Assembly (NCBI RefSeq): GCF_000189635.1
Contig: NW_002476186.1
Location: 1-64,000 of the forward strand
Direction: 5' to 3'
Source: Tetrahymena thermophila SB210
Taxonomy: Eukaryota > Ciliophora > Oligohymenophorea > Hymenostomatida > Tetrahymenidae
DNA length: 64,000 nucleotides
Shown in pieces: positions 13,001-25,852 of this stretch. The notes below the pieces were generated by a model. The model was not told the origin of the DNA, searched no databases, and saw only the letters and a program-made list of their open reading frames with translations. The position numbers and the translations under genes were made by a program. How positions within the stretch are numbered: the stretch's first letter is position 1; each line of letters opens with the position of its first letter.

Positions 13001-13865
13001 ATCTATTTTGAATCCTTTAAAATGTTATTTTAGTTAACAGCATATGCTTTTGTATTGAAATGTTATTAATATTAACTATTAAAGAATTCTTGTTTTTTAT
13101 CTAAATCTTTTATAACCTATTTCTAATTGAAGTCTTTTAAATTATTTCTTGGAGACATCTTAAATGATTCTTAAGGAGGCTGTTAAGAATTAGCTGCAGT
13201 TTTTTATGATAATTAAATTTTAAATTTATCTTACAAGGAATTAAGATTTTCAAATCTGTTTTAAATTTATCTTGTTTCTTTTATGTCTTACCTTCCACTC
13301 TTTTCATTAGTGTTATCTGAAACTTCAAAAGCTTTAAACTTTTATTAAATACTATTAGTTACTTAAAATTTTTATTGAAACTCCTATTGTTTCAAATTAT
13401 TTTATCCTAATTGTGTATCAAAGTTTTAGTTTTTTTTATGATTTAAATTATTATCATCTAGCATTTGCCTGTTTGAAGTATACTCGCCAGTTGGTATCAT
13501 CCTATAAGCATCTGAAGTCTATTAAACAAACTTTCCATCGTTAATACTTTTTTTATCTATTAATTTAAAATTTAGTAATCTAATTCAACTATATTTAAAA
13601 ATAATTTATTACACTAATACTATTATAACTGCATTTGATCTTGTTTAGGTGATTAATAGTATATTTTTTATTTATCAAATTATGTTTGTAACTATTGGCA
13701 TCTTGACGGACTCATATATGTCTCAGAATTTAAACCATTATTTATATTTTTATTTGATCTCATGCTAGCTATTTAATCTTAGTAATTATTCTAAAACATT
13801 TTCTATTAATTAGAATTTGGGTTTAAAATTATATAATTTTATTTGCTGATTTCTTCTTTTTACAT
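10041..13865 (-). CDS. TBC-domain Rab GTPase-activating protein with long Gln/Asn-rich N-terminus
   Basis: The C-terminal third is a TBC domain spread over several exons (about 10080-11460). It contains IEKDLQRTFPQ, which has the IxxDxxR arginine finger; GYVQGMNMIGASLLYH, which has the YxQ glutamine finger; ELPGLSKHIQL; and ITELLEEGWLMFYKLVIAFL. Both catalytic fingers are present, so it should stimulate GTP hydrolysis by a Rab. The protein ends SYDPEKKQFIMKNR then TGA at 10041-10043. Upstream (about 11500-13500) is one long open frame extremely rich in Gln, Asn and Ser with no domain I recognise, most of its glutamines being TAA or TAG. The start is uncertain. I propose ATG at 13865 (MQKEEISKQNYIILNPNSN) with a short intron near 13.53-13.6 kb. 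An ATG near 13956 is an alternative. Confidence 0.85.
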
Positions 13866-15400
13866 TATTTCCCTAGTATAACTACATTTATTTAGAATAA
13901 AATTGAATTTAGTTAATAATATTATTTTAAAAATAAATATTAATACTCTCTTCCTTCTTTGCTCATAGGAAATTGATTAAATTAAAGAGCGCTTGATTGC
14001 TATTATTTTAAATGTGCTTTCATTTCAATTAATTTTGATTTAATATCCTATTAAGTACTAAACCTATTTGCTTGTTTAATCAAATTCAATTATTTTTAAA
14101 TGCATGATATATAAAATATAGTGCTTGAAATCAAATTTCAAAAATAACTAAATAGTCTTTAGGAAATAACGAGCCAATTCACTACAATTGAATGCATATA
14201 CACAAACAATTTTTCAAAATTTTACTATTTAAATAGAATAATTTAACAAAATTTATAGAAATAAATTGTTAGTTTACCATATAAAATAGATTTTAGTGCA
14301 TTCATTTTTTTTTAATTGAGATATTTTTTCATATCAATTTAAAAGATAAAATTTTAATTTAAAACTAATTTTAAAAACTATTATCTAAAATAATATTTTT
14401 ATTATCATATGATTCAATTAAGGATCTTATAACATTTAAAATTTTAATATAAAGAAAAATCTGATAATTAAATTTTTGTTTCAATTGTATTTGTATTTTT
14501 TTTATTTTAATCAGGCAATTTAATTTTATTTAGATTTTAAATAAAATTGATTTATCATTAAAAGTTAAAAATTCATTTTTTCATACTCTGTTAGTAAAAT
14601 AAAATAAATCTAATTATTAGTTTTACATTAATTAATGTATGTTCACTAATTTAATTAATTAACTTATATTTTAGAAGAAAAATTAATTTTAAATTCGCAA
14701 TTAATATTATTTATCTTACTTTTCTAAAAAAGTTAAGTTGCCCATAATAAACTAGTCTTTGTTGTAATAGATGGATAAAGAATTTTCAGTAATACCTAAA
14801 TATAAAGAAGTTTTTTGAAAATAGCGTAGCTATTTCAAGAGATATTTATTTTATAAGTCATAAATAGGTAAAAATTAATCTAAACTTTCACTTTTCGCCT
14901 CCTACGAAAAGAATATTTCAATTCAAAAGCTCTTTTATTTTTAGTTGTAAATTAAATACTTATAAAATTATGATACTTGTCTTTTTGAAAAGCACAGCTT
15001 ACAGTTATCAGTATGACTACCTTTTTATCATTATAAAACTTATTTAATTTTTTTTACTATGGCATAAAAAATTCTTTTTAAAAGATATAAATACCAAATA
15101 ACACTGATTTAGCGATAATTATTTTATTTTATCTGTAATACATGTTAAGATATAAGTTAAACTATATATTTCTAAGAGTTTGTAAATGTAAGCGATTTGA
15201 ATAATAGCATAAAATACCACATAAACTATGAATCAAATCTATCAGAATTTGATATTTGTAAGAAATGTAATTAACTTTTGAATAGAAAGTAATAAGTAAC
15301 AATTGATATAAGAAATTTGTTAATTAAGATAAAGCTTAAAGTATAATAACTAAATCTTTAAAATACAATTTAAAATTCCAAAAAAAAACAACTAAATAAA
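13866..15400. other. divergent intergenic region
   Basis: This lies between the minus-strand TBC gene and the plus-strand oxidase, so both promoters are here. Beyond the uncertain N-terminus of the TBC gene (up to about 13.96 kb) the sequence is AT-rich with no coding frame or RNA gene I can support. Confidence 0.55.
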
Positions 15401-16747
15401 ATGAGTTTATCAGAAAAGAAAGTAATTATTGTTGGATCAGGTGTTGCTGGTCTTACTGCTGCTTTTGAACTTCAAAAAAAAGGATTTTCTGTTTAAGTTT
15501 TAGAAGCACGCTCAGTACATGGAGGAAGAATAGCTAAAAATGATAAATTTGCTGACTTTTCAATCGAAACTGGTGCTGAAGAAATTCACTTGACAACAAA
15601 ATACTTCGAGTTAGCTAAGTAAGTTGGAGGTGTATGTGAGCCTGACAATGAAGTTGAGCATTATATTGAAGATCTTCCTGATAAGGAAGATGATATTTCC
15701 AAAGGAAATGGAATTTTGATAGAAAGAGAAGATTACTTCTAAAAGTACTAAAGAGAAGAATTTTATGAGAATATTTTGGAAGAAAATGAAAAATAGCTTC
15801 TTTAAGATGGAATGTCAATCTTAGAGTATATTAAGGGAAAGGGAGAAGACTAAAGATTCTTGAAATTTTATGAATTTATTTGGGGTACTGAATATGGCTC
15901 TACTCTTGAAGAAATGTCTATTAAAGGATTTGCTACCCATGAAACAGGTTGGGAAAGCGACCATGATATAAACTTTGTAATTAGAAATATGTCTCACTTC
16001 GATGTATTAGAAAAGTCCTACTCTTCAGTTTTACCTTTGATTAAATATAACACTCCAGTTTAGAGAGTTATAATAGAAAATTAAGATAATGTCAAAAGTG
16101 GTGTTCTTTTAGTTGATGCCAACGGAAATGAATACAAAGCTGATCATGTCATAATTACGGTACCTATTTCTTAACTTAAAAATGGATCTATCACTTTCAA
16201 TCCTCCTCTACCTGAAGAAAAGCAGAAAGCTATTGAACTTTTGTAAATGGGCAAAGGAGGAAAACTACACATGAGATTTAAAGAAAGATTCTGGCCTGAA
16301 AAGCTAGGCTCTTTATTTTTAAGATGTAAAATCGGTATGGTATGGAATTGTTCTTATCATCGTAGCGAAAAAGATTTTGTCTTGTGTGCTTTAATTTCAG
16401 GGTAAGTAGCCGTTGATATGAATGATGAAGTCAAACGTAAAGAAATGATGAAGGAATTATTTGTAAAATTATAAGAAGTGTTTAAAGTAGAAAAAAATGT
16501 TGAGGAATTATTCGAAGATTACATTTGGACTGATTACACGACCACCAAATACATAGAAGGTAATTATACTTACCCAGCACTTAACTTGGGCTCCTATAGA
16601 GAAATTTTAGCTTAACCTATAGGTTAACAAATCTTTTTTGCAGGTGAAGCATCAAATCCAACATACTTTGCTACAATTAATGGCGCTTTAGATACTGGCA
16701 GTAGAGAAGCAGAAAGAATTATAGCAATTTATAAGTAAAATGAATGA
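15401..16747 (+). CDS. flavin-containing amine oxidase (polyamine oxidase/LSD-like family)
   Basis: This is an intronless 448-residue protein. Near the N-terminus (about residues 7-40) is the Rossmann dinucleotide fold VIIVGSGVAGLTAAFELQ with an acidic residue closing the second strand (VLEARSVHGGRI), including the GG-R-I motif of the amine oxidase family. The substrate region contains FIWGTEYGSTLEEMS and VIITVPISQL. The C-terminal FAD-binding block is FFAGEASNPTYFATINGAL followed by SREAERI. It should oxidise an amine with FAD and release H2O2. The family includes spermine/spermidine oxidases, and the exact substrate cannot be read here. No signal peptide or C-terminal peroxisome tripeptide is present (it ends YKQNE). 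A 1.5 kb AT-rich spacer precedes it. Confidence 0.92.
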
Positions 16748-18150
16748 ACAAATAAATGGAAAAAATAATTTTAATTCATTTAATTAGTTTAAAGAATATA
16801 TTTATAATACAATATAAAATATTATATATTAATTTAATTTATTAAAAAGTGTAAGCTTTTAATTGATTGTTTGTTTGTTTATTATATATGTATATATATA
16901 TATTTCTTTGATTAATTTAAGTATCTCTTTAACATTTTTGACAATTATAAATTTGATTTAATACAAAATTATTGGTTCTAGATAATCCAATCTACATTCA
17001 TCATATATAGCTAAATATCAATTTAATCTAAATTAATTTAGTGCACTTTTAAATAGTCCGTAATACCATTTCATTAAGTGTGACGATTCTTATTAAGTCA
17101 TAATAATCATGCACATAAATACCTTCAAATAATATTCTCTTTCTTAAACAACGGAGCAAAATTTTTCTATAAAACTCAACTTGCTCAGTTTATTTAATAT
17201 TTAAACCCACCTAAATAATTAAATATATTAAATCAGCCCCTGAATAAATTTTGAGTATCTTGAATTAAATTAGATTCTTGAAAAATGTGAAATTTTTATC
17301 TTGAAACTAAACATAAAAATGCAGGTTGACTATAATTTGAATTAAATGTATTTAGAAAATAAGAATTATTAAATAATATTATATAATTCATTATAATATT
17401 TAATATTTAAATTTTTTTTAGAAAGAAATTATTAAAAAAGCTGTTATAGGATTTAAATTTTGCATGTAGAGCTCAACTTTAGTAATAATAAATGATAAAT
17501 ACCTTAATTCATTAATAAAGTTTGTTATAATTTAGTGGGAGGATTTATAACCAAGTGCGATAACTGAATTTATTTTACAAAAAGCAATCTACTTTTACAC
17601 TAGCAATGCTTTGATTCTATTAATTTTTGATAATTAATAAGAATTTACTTATAATGAGACAGCTTTTTTTCTTATTAATAATAATAATTTAGAAATTTAA
17701 ATTTTATATCTTACACACCTAAAAAGTATTTTTAATACTCAATTTAGCACAATTGGTCACCTTTAATAGTATTAATACATATTAAGACAAAAAATTTTAA
17801 TACCAAAAATAGCCTTTTGATTCTTATTTATTAAAATCAAAAAGTTAAATTTTAATAATGAAAATTATTGTGAAAAGTCTTTACTAATTTTTTTGAATAG
17901 TATTTCTTCCAATCTAATTTCTTGACTTGCTTGCTTATTTTTTTTTTTGAATAGAACTTTTTTCTATTCCAGTACTCATCTTATTTAATTGAAAGGTGAA
18001 AAAGAAGCGAGCTATGAATATATAAATTAATTATAACAAAAAAATTCAATACAAAAAAAAAAAATTTAAATTAAGAGTAATAATAACATTATTAAAAATA
18101 AAAAACAATAATTAAGATAAAAGCATATAATTTAAAACATATAAAAATAA
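16748..18150. other. AT-rich intergenic region
   Basis: About 1.4 kb lie between two plus-strand genes. There is a TA-rich dinucleotide stretch near 16880-16902 and many A/T runs. No coding frame, tRNA or other RNA is supported. Confidence 0.55.
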
Positions 18151-19023
18151 ATGAGTTCTGCTGATACTATGTAAACTTCTAAATTCAGAAAAATGCAATA
18201 ATCAATCCATAGATGGTTATGGCACAACACATCCAACGAAAAATCTATTTCTTAATCATATATTTTAGAAGACTAAACTTTCTATCTTGTCAGATAGTGC
18301 TGCTTTGCAATTGCTCTTTTAACATGGACTATGTCTCAACTTGATTCTCGTCACGCTATTATTACTAATTTCTAATATCTTACCGAATGGGGTGTAAATT
18401 TGACAGTCGTATATTTTGCTTTATCCCTAAGAATTATGAAGGACCACAAATTTGCTGAAAAATATTGGAAAATTACTCACGTAATTTTTGAAATAGTTTA
18501 CTCAGCTGAATTTATTATTACTGCTATGTACTGGGGTGCTATATACTAAACTATTAAAAGAGAAAAGGATGCCTATTATCTTACCTTAACATCTCTTGAA
18601 CATGGTGGAATGTTTGTTCTTTTAATTATAGATAACATATTTAATCGTATTAAATTCTATAAGAGACACTTGATCTATCTTATATCTTTCATTATTTTTT
18701 ACTTAACTATAAATCTGACTGTTACTCTTTGTTTTGAACCTGTTTATGCAATAATTGATTGGAAGAGCAAAGAATCTCATATTTTCGCTACTGTTGCTCT
18801 TCTCAGCACTGTCTTCCATTTCGTTATTGCACGTATTATCTACGAACTTTTTAAGAAAAAGAAGGTTGAAAAGACTGTAGTTGCTGATGATTACTTCTTC
18901 ACTGATAAACCCTTCTAATTAACACATATAAATAAGGCCCTTGAAAATAAGTTTGTATGGTGGGTTCTCATAATTTCAGTTAGCATGATGGTATTAAGCA
19001 CAATCATCACTGCTGAGTATTGA
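18151..19023 (+). CDS. AIG1/FAR-17a-like multi-spanning membrane protein
   Basis: This is an intronless protein of 290 residues with six or seven hydrophobic helices and short hydrophilic ends. The pattern FQYLTEWGVNLTVVYFAL near residues 74-91, YWGAI near 130, the His-Gly stretch LEHGGMFVLLIIDN near 149-162, and VYAIIDW near 190 match the spacing of the FAR-17a/AIG1 and rolling-stone-like family. Animal AIG1 and ADTRP are membrane hydrolases that use a Thr in a Y-L-T context and a distal His. Here T78 (YLT) and H151 stand in comparable places, so hydrolase activity on lipid esters is a reasonable inference. The C-terminal tail is basic then hydrophobic and ends STIITAEY. A rolling-stone-type protein without enzymatic role is the alternative. 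Confidence 0.72.
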
Positions 19024-20936
19024 ATCAAAATAAATAATTTATTTATACACAAAATTAACCTGAAAACCATAACAATATTTTTATTCAATTACCCTTATAA
19101 CTAACCATTATTATCAATAGTTCCTAGAACTAACATAGCTTAACTTAAAGAATAAATAAATGCTTATCATTACAGTTTGAAAACTAAGGAGCATTAAAAC
19201 TATAAAGGAAAAAACTAAAGTATTTTTAAAAATATAAATCAGATAATAACGAAATATAAACTTAAATCTCTACATTTGTTATATACATATTTTATTTTAT
19301 TCTTGAACTGTATTTTCTACTAATATTTTGAAAAAAATCTAATCTCAATCTTAAAAATAACATTTGTGTTTATTTATAAAGTCTTAATAATTAGTTACAT
19401 GTATGATTTCTTAAGAAAAGTTGTTTTCCCAAAAATTAAATAAAAAAAATCCTGTCATAGAATTTTTTTAGTAGATGTTAAAGATTAATTAGACGTCTTT
19501 ATTATCCATAAAAAAAAAATTGGGGAACCAATCAATAATAATAAAAGCTTAGCTGATAAGCAACTCTAATATCTAACCAGTAACTATTATTTAATAATTT
19601 TAAGAGCTAGTTTTCTCCATAAATGATTAGAATATATATTACGTTAGATTATATTTGCTTGAATTTATTTAAATTATGATGCTATTTTCAACCAACTTCT
19701 TAGATAATTCATGCAAATTTTACCCACTTTTGTAAAGACATCATTTTATTTATAAATTTTTTTATATCCTAAAAATAGCTGCAATTTTCAAAATTGAGAT
19801 AATTGTAAGGTTGGTAAATAACATTTATAAGTACTTTTATAAATAATTTTTATTAGACCCAAAAAATTTAATATAAACTCATATTTTTAGTATCTATTTT
19901 TCATGATAAAATTTAATGAATTATGTTGATATTAAAAAAATATTTATTTTAAACAATAAAGTAAGAAATTTTTACCAATAAACATTTTAATTTTATTTCT
20001 ATTTTTAACTTTATTTTTATGCATCCATTCCTAATAACATATTTTATAATAAAAGAATTACCTCTAATTCTAAGTCTTGCAATTATTATTATTTTATAGT
20101 CACAGTAAAATTCTTCTAGTTCATTAAATTGAAAGTTAAATGTCTATTTTTTAAAAATGTTATTATCATATTTTTACTTAAATCAATAATACAGTATGAA
20201 TCATTCCAAAAATTATCCAATATTAGCTTATCTATAATATATATCATTATTACATCACCAAATTTATAGTGTCTCATACATTAAAAACTCTGATTTTATA
20301 AATTTTAAAAAAATGTAATTTAGTTTTTTTTAAATTAAGTAAGATATTTGTGCCCTTTATATCTACTATTTATATAAAAATGAAAAATTAGTTTAATTTA
20401 TTATATTTAAATTAAGATACTATAAAGCTTTAAGAACTTTTTTATTTAATATTGAAATGTAAAATAATCTTATTAATAAAGGAAAACCATTTAATAAAGA
20501 AGAATTAGTATTTATCAAATATTTATTTCTGTAAATTTATATTTTTGTTGTAAACCTTTCTTATAGATTACCAAATATACATTTAACTCAATAAAATATT
20601 TATGGATATATTTAAACATATAAGATCAAATACAAACGTATCAATTAATAATTTATGAATATATTGTATTTGTATGGCTTTAATTTATTTATCAATTTAT
20701 TAAATTTACAATAAAGCTATACTAAAAGTATATTTATAATTTTAAAGATCATATTAGATCTAGTATTTTTTTCCAAAGCTGCTTAGCGAGATATATAGTC
20801 AGTTTTATTTAAATTGTAGGATTAACTGGCATATAAAATACTTGAATAGTAATTACTGGTTTCCAACAAAATTAGTTAGAGAACTTTATTCCTTGTTCAA
20901 AGTTTTAGCAGATTGTATCCTTTTATTTTTAAATGA
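19024..20936. other. AT-rich intergenic region, probably with the 5' exon of the next gene
   Basis: About 1.9 kb of AT-rich DNA. Around 20770-20930 there is a TGA-free frame (including NYWFPTKLVRELY) that may be an upstream exon of the following gene or chance. No ATG or clean splice donor fixes it. Nothing else is seen. Confidence 0.45.
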
Positions 20937-23900
20937 GTGTAAAAATAAATATTTTTTAATGATTATAAAAATATTGAATTATTTAAAAACTAGAAGCGAT
21001 ACATTCAAAAAGTCTCTACAGAGTAACTTGAATAAGTTAGAAAGCAATCATTAGAAAATTAGGGATAGCTGCGCAAAATTTCTTATGAGAGAAGCCTTAA
21101 GGACCCAATTGATATTCTTTAGCTTAATAAAAAAGTAAGGAATAAGGAGTAACTCTCAATTGTTAGCTAATATTTAAAGCAGTTTCCAAATTTTAAAATA
21201 ATACAAAATGAAAATAATTATAATGAAAAAATATTTTAATTTTTAGATAAAACGACATATTAAAAATTTAAGAAAGGCGAATTTATATTTCATAATTAAG
21301 ATAAAAATGACATATATTATTTTATTTTATCAGGAGAAATATCAACTTATGCTAAAAAAAGTCAATAAAATTTAAATCGTAGCTAGACTCCTCCAATATA
21401 GATGTAATATTTAGGAACTTAATCTACATAATCTCCGCAGTCTTAGAAATACTTAGAAAAAAATAATATCTAGTTCTAACAGTAAATAAGCAACTTTTAA
21501 AATCTAAAAAAATAAAGTACTCAAAACAATTTTGATAGTAGTCCAAGCGATAATATATGTGAAAATGATGAAGATGAAGATTATTAGCTTTTAAAAATGT
21601 AGAATGATAAGATAGGATAATATTTTGAAAGAGAAGGTTATGGTCGTTTGAAATATAGCCGAATTTAAATTCTTAAATAAAAGTAATGCTTTGGAGATTT
21701 GAGTAAAAAGTATAAGTCATTTTCAGCTGTAGCTAAAAGTGACCAAGTTGAACTGCTAAAAATATAGAATAAAGATTTTACAAATATATTCGATTTTTTT
21801 GAAAGGAAAATAGAAATGACTACTTAGGTTTTGAGAAAATAGTTTGAAGGGCTAGTAAGTGATCGCATATTGATAAATTTAGCTTATATGTTTGAAGATG
21901 ATGGAGATATATTGAGTGCAGGGGAATATGTTTATAGAGAATCTGATGCAATTAATAGATTATATATTGTAAAAGATGGATATTTAGATTTAGTTAAAAG
22001 GGTTAAAAATATTAAAAATAAATATGTAGAGAAAAAAATATCAATTTTATCTATGGGTGAGTTGTTTGGATATGAAAGCTTAACAAATATTGTAGATGCT
22101 GTCAAAGAAAATATTTAAAAATAAAATTCAAATAATGAAGAAGATGTCCCACCTTAGTAAAAAGAAGAAGTAATATGTCTTCACAAATTTGCATGCAAAT
22201 CAACAACAGAAAGAGCTTCCATTTACTGGCTTGATTTAAAGGTATTAAGAAAAAGAGATGAGTATGGGGAATTCTTCAATCATCTTAATAGACTTGGAGG
22301 GAAAAAATCTCTCTACTATGAAGAGAGGTTATAAAAAATGCTATAAATAGAAGAAAAATAGCATACAGACTAAGCTAGTTTGTCACCCTCTAAACAAAGA
22401 GATCCTAAAACAAATTTTAAAGAAAATGCATAAGGGATATTAGAAAGATAAAGCTCTAACGTATTTGATTATGGGTTATCTCCTTCTTAGCATTCTTTTA
22501 GTTAAATTGATGAGCTGAGCTCTCCTTTAATAAAAAAGAAACTAAGTTAAAATAAAGATAAATTAGATTAGCCTAGTAAAACCTTTCAATTTAAGAGAAA
22601 CTCATCTTTAGTTGCTGTTAGTATCACTTAAAATAATAATAGCAACAGCAATAATAATGAAGTTGCATTTACTGAGTAAACTCCTGAAATTAGAAGGAAA
22701 ACGTATAATTCAGTATAGTTTGGAAACGCTTAATAAGTTTAGTCTTAGGTTGAAGTAATTCTTGAAAACGATGAGCTATTCAACTCCACAATAAATTAAA
22801 CTAAATTTTAATTATCAAAAAAAAAATATTAATCTTTTAATGATGAGTTTTAAGCAAATCTCTAAGAAGGAAATCAAAAAATTAATATGAATAGTTCTAA
22901 AAATTCATTTAATTCAACAAATGACCTAGGATTTTAGCTTAAACCTATTTACAACAACTAAAATAATTTAAATAATAACCAAAACTACAGAAATAGAAAT
23001 AAAAAAGATAATTATTAATAAATAGATTAAAGGTAAATTTAAGCATCTCCATTTTCATCACCTGTTAAGTTGAGGAAAATGAGAATATAAGATTCCTAAA
23101 ATCAAGGGTCTGTTAAAAGTTTCACCACAGAAATGGATAATCTCTCTAAGAAAAATACTATTAAAATAGGCTCGAATAACTAAATTATAGAAGAGTTTCA
23201 AGTCAAGTTAAATCCAAACTTATTAAAAATTAGCTCTTATGATACACCTAAAGAGTATGAAGAATAGATGAAATAGTAAATAGAAAGAAAATTAAAAAAA
23301 TAAGATTCTGGAAGGCTTCTTCAAAGAAAAAGAGAAAACGAATATCAGTCGCAACACCCCTCAAGTATTGATATAAAATAAGTATAAGATATGATAAAAA
23401 TAAAAGAAGATATTGTAAATAACAAAGGTATTCCAAAAATAGTTTAGCTTGCTGCAAGTGGTTTGCCGACATTTGAAGAATCTGAAAGGATTTAAAGGGT
23501 TTTAAAGAAATCAAATACAAAGTCTATAAATGGAAATCTTTCTATTTCAGCGGTCAACAATATGACTAAAAATCCTTAGAGCTATTCCCCTAGAAATTTA
23601 AAAAAAGGTTCTGCTAACAACTCACCAAATGTTTCAGTAAGTTTAAATGCAAGTATTTCAAGGATTATGAAAAATAGAATGAATCCTTATTCAGATCTTA
23701 ATGAATCAAAAGCATCTTATGAAAATATTTCAAGGAATGAAATTAATTCTCCTATGAAAATAAAATCTTTTTAGAAACTAAATTTCTTTGAAGAAGATGA
23801 CTCACAAATGCAATAAATTAGCTTTTAGAATTTGAAGCAAAATTAAAATTCATCTCCACTTATAAGTGTTAATTAAATTGACAAAGAAATAGAAGCAAAT

Positions 23901-25445
23901 GAATCCATTTTTAAATTCACTTGCGAATCTCCTCGATTAAAGCTTTAACTAAAACAAAAAAGCCCGGAACCCTCTTTAGAGTTAAACACTTTAAATATAA
24001 AAGAAAATAATTCAAAATAAATTCTTCTTTCTCCTGTCAGTGGGTGTGCAGATAACTTCAATAATGTTAGTGAATTTTAGGAAACTGTAAAATTATAAAC
24101 TAATAAGCAAAATAATTCCAATGAGAAGTTCATCTAAAAGCAATTAGAGTAGTAATATGATAATTTAGATGAAATTATTAGCAGATAAAAATAAACACTT
24201 TAATAGCTTGCCATAAGCTAAACTGAAAAAAAGCATTTAAAAAGTATAACAGCTAAGCTTTAAGAAGCCACTAGAGCATAACCTAACAAAAATATAAGTC
24301 TAATAAATAGCCTTGGAAATAGAAGACATTCTTCTATTGCAGAAGATATAGCAAATAACTCAAGGCTATCAAATAATTTATTTCCATAATTTTTAAATAA
24401 TAGAACAAGCCTTATTAGCACTGTTTCAAATATAGAAAATATTCAATAAAAGAATACTAGATCTTCTAGTGGGTCTTAAAAAGATAAATAAGAATAGACA
24501 CCTTTGATTCTTAAGCCTTAACCTTAGTAAGCCATTAATTAGCAGCCTAATAGTTGCCAATTTTCACCAAATAAGTAATCTAAAATAACTTTATAAGTTG
24601 AAGAATAAAAGCCAAAACATAATAAAAATCTGACATTCAATCAAAATTTACTTAAAAAGAGTTTAATTAGACAACAGCTACACAAAAAGTATTCATAAAT
24701 AGTATCAAGCAGTCCATTTAGAGATAAAATAATCTTATTATATGAAAATAATTAAAGTTAATCTTAGTAGAACTCTCAGCTAATTGAAGGAGTCAATGGA
24801 TATACGATCAATGAAAGCCCAATAAAGTATTCCAAGAATAAAATACAAGAAATTAATCATCATTTTACTGTAGATCCAAAAAATGTGTTTCCTTAATCTT
24901 AAGAAAACTCTAGAAATATATCTCTTACAATCTAAAATTCTAACACAGAGTGTAAATTAAACAGTAATATACACCAAGGATTAAGTTTACTTTAAAAATA
25001 CTAGTAAATACCAATAAATAAATCTTTATCAAATTAAAATCGATTTTGTTCAACATAAAGAATTCGAAATGTCAATAGTCTGCACTTAATCATGAACACT
25101 GGAAAAACAGATCAAGATAATAAAAACAAATTTTTCTAATAACTAAACGTAAAAAATTTAAGTATCCACAACAATTCATCTGAAAGGTATCATCTTGCTC
25201 CATTAAAAAACTATTCTACAATTATAACAAATTTGCCTGCTCGTTAGGTTTCTCATTAAAGTCTCTAAAATGTATTAACTATTTAACCAAAATACGATCC
25301 TTCATCAAAAAATCCATAAAATATTCTAAATTCAAACAATGGTAAACCAACTTACCAAAACATAAATCAATTACTTAAACCAATTAATTTATCAGAGTCA
25401 ACTTTCAGAGAGAAAAAAGGTTTTTCTTTACATTCTAATTTCTGA
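20937..25445 (+). CDS. large protein with two degenerate cyclic-nucleotide-binding folds and a long disordered tail; 5' end unresolved
   Basis: One TGA-free frame of about 1,500 codons runs to TGA at 25443. The first CNBD (about 21180-21790) reads KFKKGEFIFHNQ, YYFILSGEIS, CFGDLSKKYKSFSAVAKSD. The second (about 21860-22260) reads ILSAGEYVYRESDAINRLYI, MGELFGYESL, then ACKSTTERASIYWLD. Both keep the beta-roll glycines, but neither has the PRAAT arginine that binds cyclic phosphate, so they probably do not bind cAMP or cGMP normally. The first CNBD carries a long Gln-rich insertion. The remaining roughly 1,050 residues are Asn/Gln/Ser-rich with scattered basic patches and end GFSLHSNF. There is no in-frame ATG before CNBD1, so an upstream exon is needed. 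Position 20937 is only the first codon after an in-frame TGA. Function is unknown. Confidence 0.75.
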
Positions 25446-25852
25446 TAAGGAGAAAAAAATAAATAATTTTGTTTCAAAATTATTTAATTAAATTAAATTT
25501 TTTATATTATTCTTACAAAAATATATTCAATTAAGCTATATAAGATTAATCATTAAATTTAATAGTTATACAAAGTATTATTATTTAAAATCCCTTAATA
25601 TGATTTTCTTTTACTTATTCATAAATAATTTCATCAATTATATAAAATTTTTGTTTGGAATAAAATATTCCCTCCTACTTTTTCATGTATTTTATGAATA
25701 TATAAGATGAAATTTAAAAAATAAAAATAGGATATTTTTCTGAAATAAATAAAACCTATACACTAAGACATACTATATAATATGTTTTGTCAAATTAAAT
25801 CTTTAATTAAAAATACATAAAGTTTTAGTCAAAAAAACTTTGAATATCTATA
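25446..25852. other. convergent spacer
   Basis: About 400 bases of AT-rich sequence lie between the stop codons of the CNBD gene (+) and the C2 gene (-). It should hold both polyadenylation regions. No gene is seen. Confidence 0.6.

Noticed and set aside
16975-16995. GGTTCTAGA-like sequence resembling a tRNA B box
   Set aside because: The spacing and the GGTTCNANNCC pattern fail, and there is no A box or cloverleaf around it.
23248-23520. Minus-strand open frame within the CNBD gene
   Set aside because: It is the antisense shadow of the plus-strand Gln/Lys-rich coding frame and looks hydrophobic only because it complements A-rich codons.
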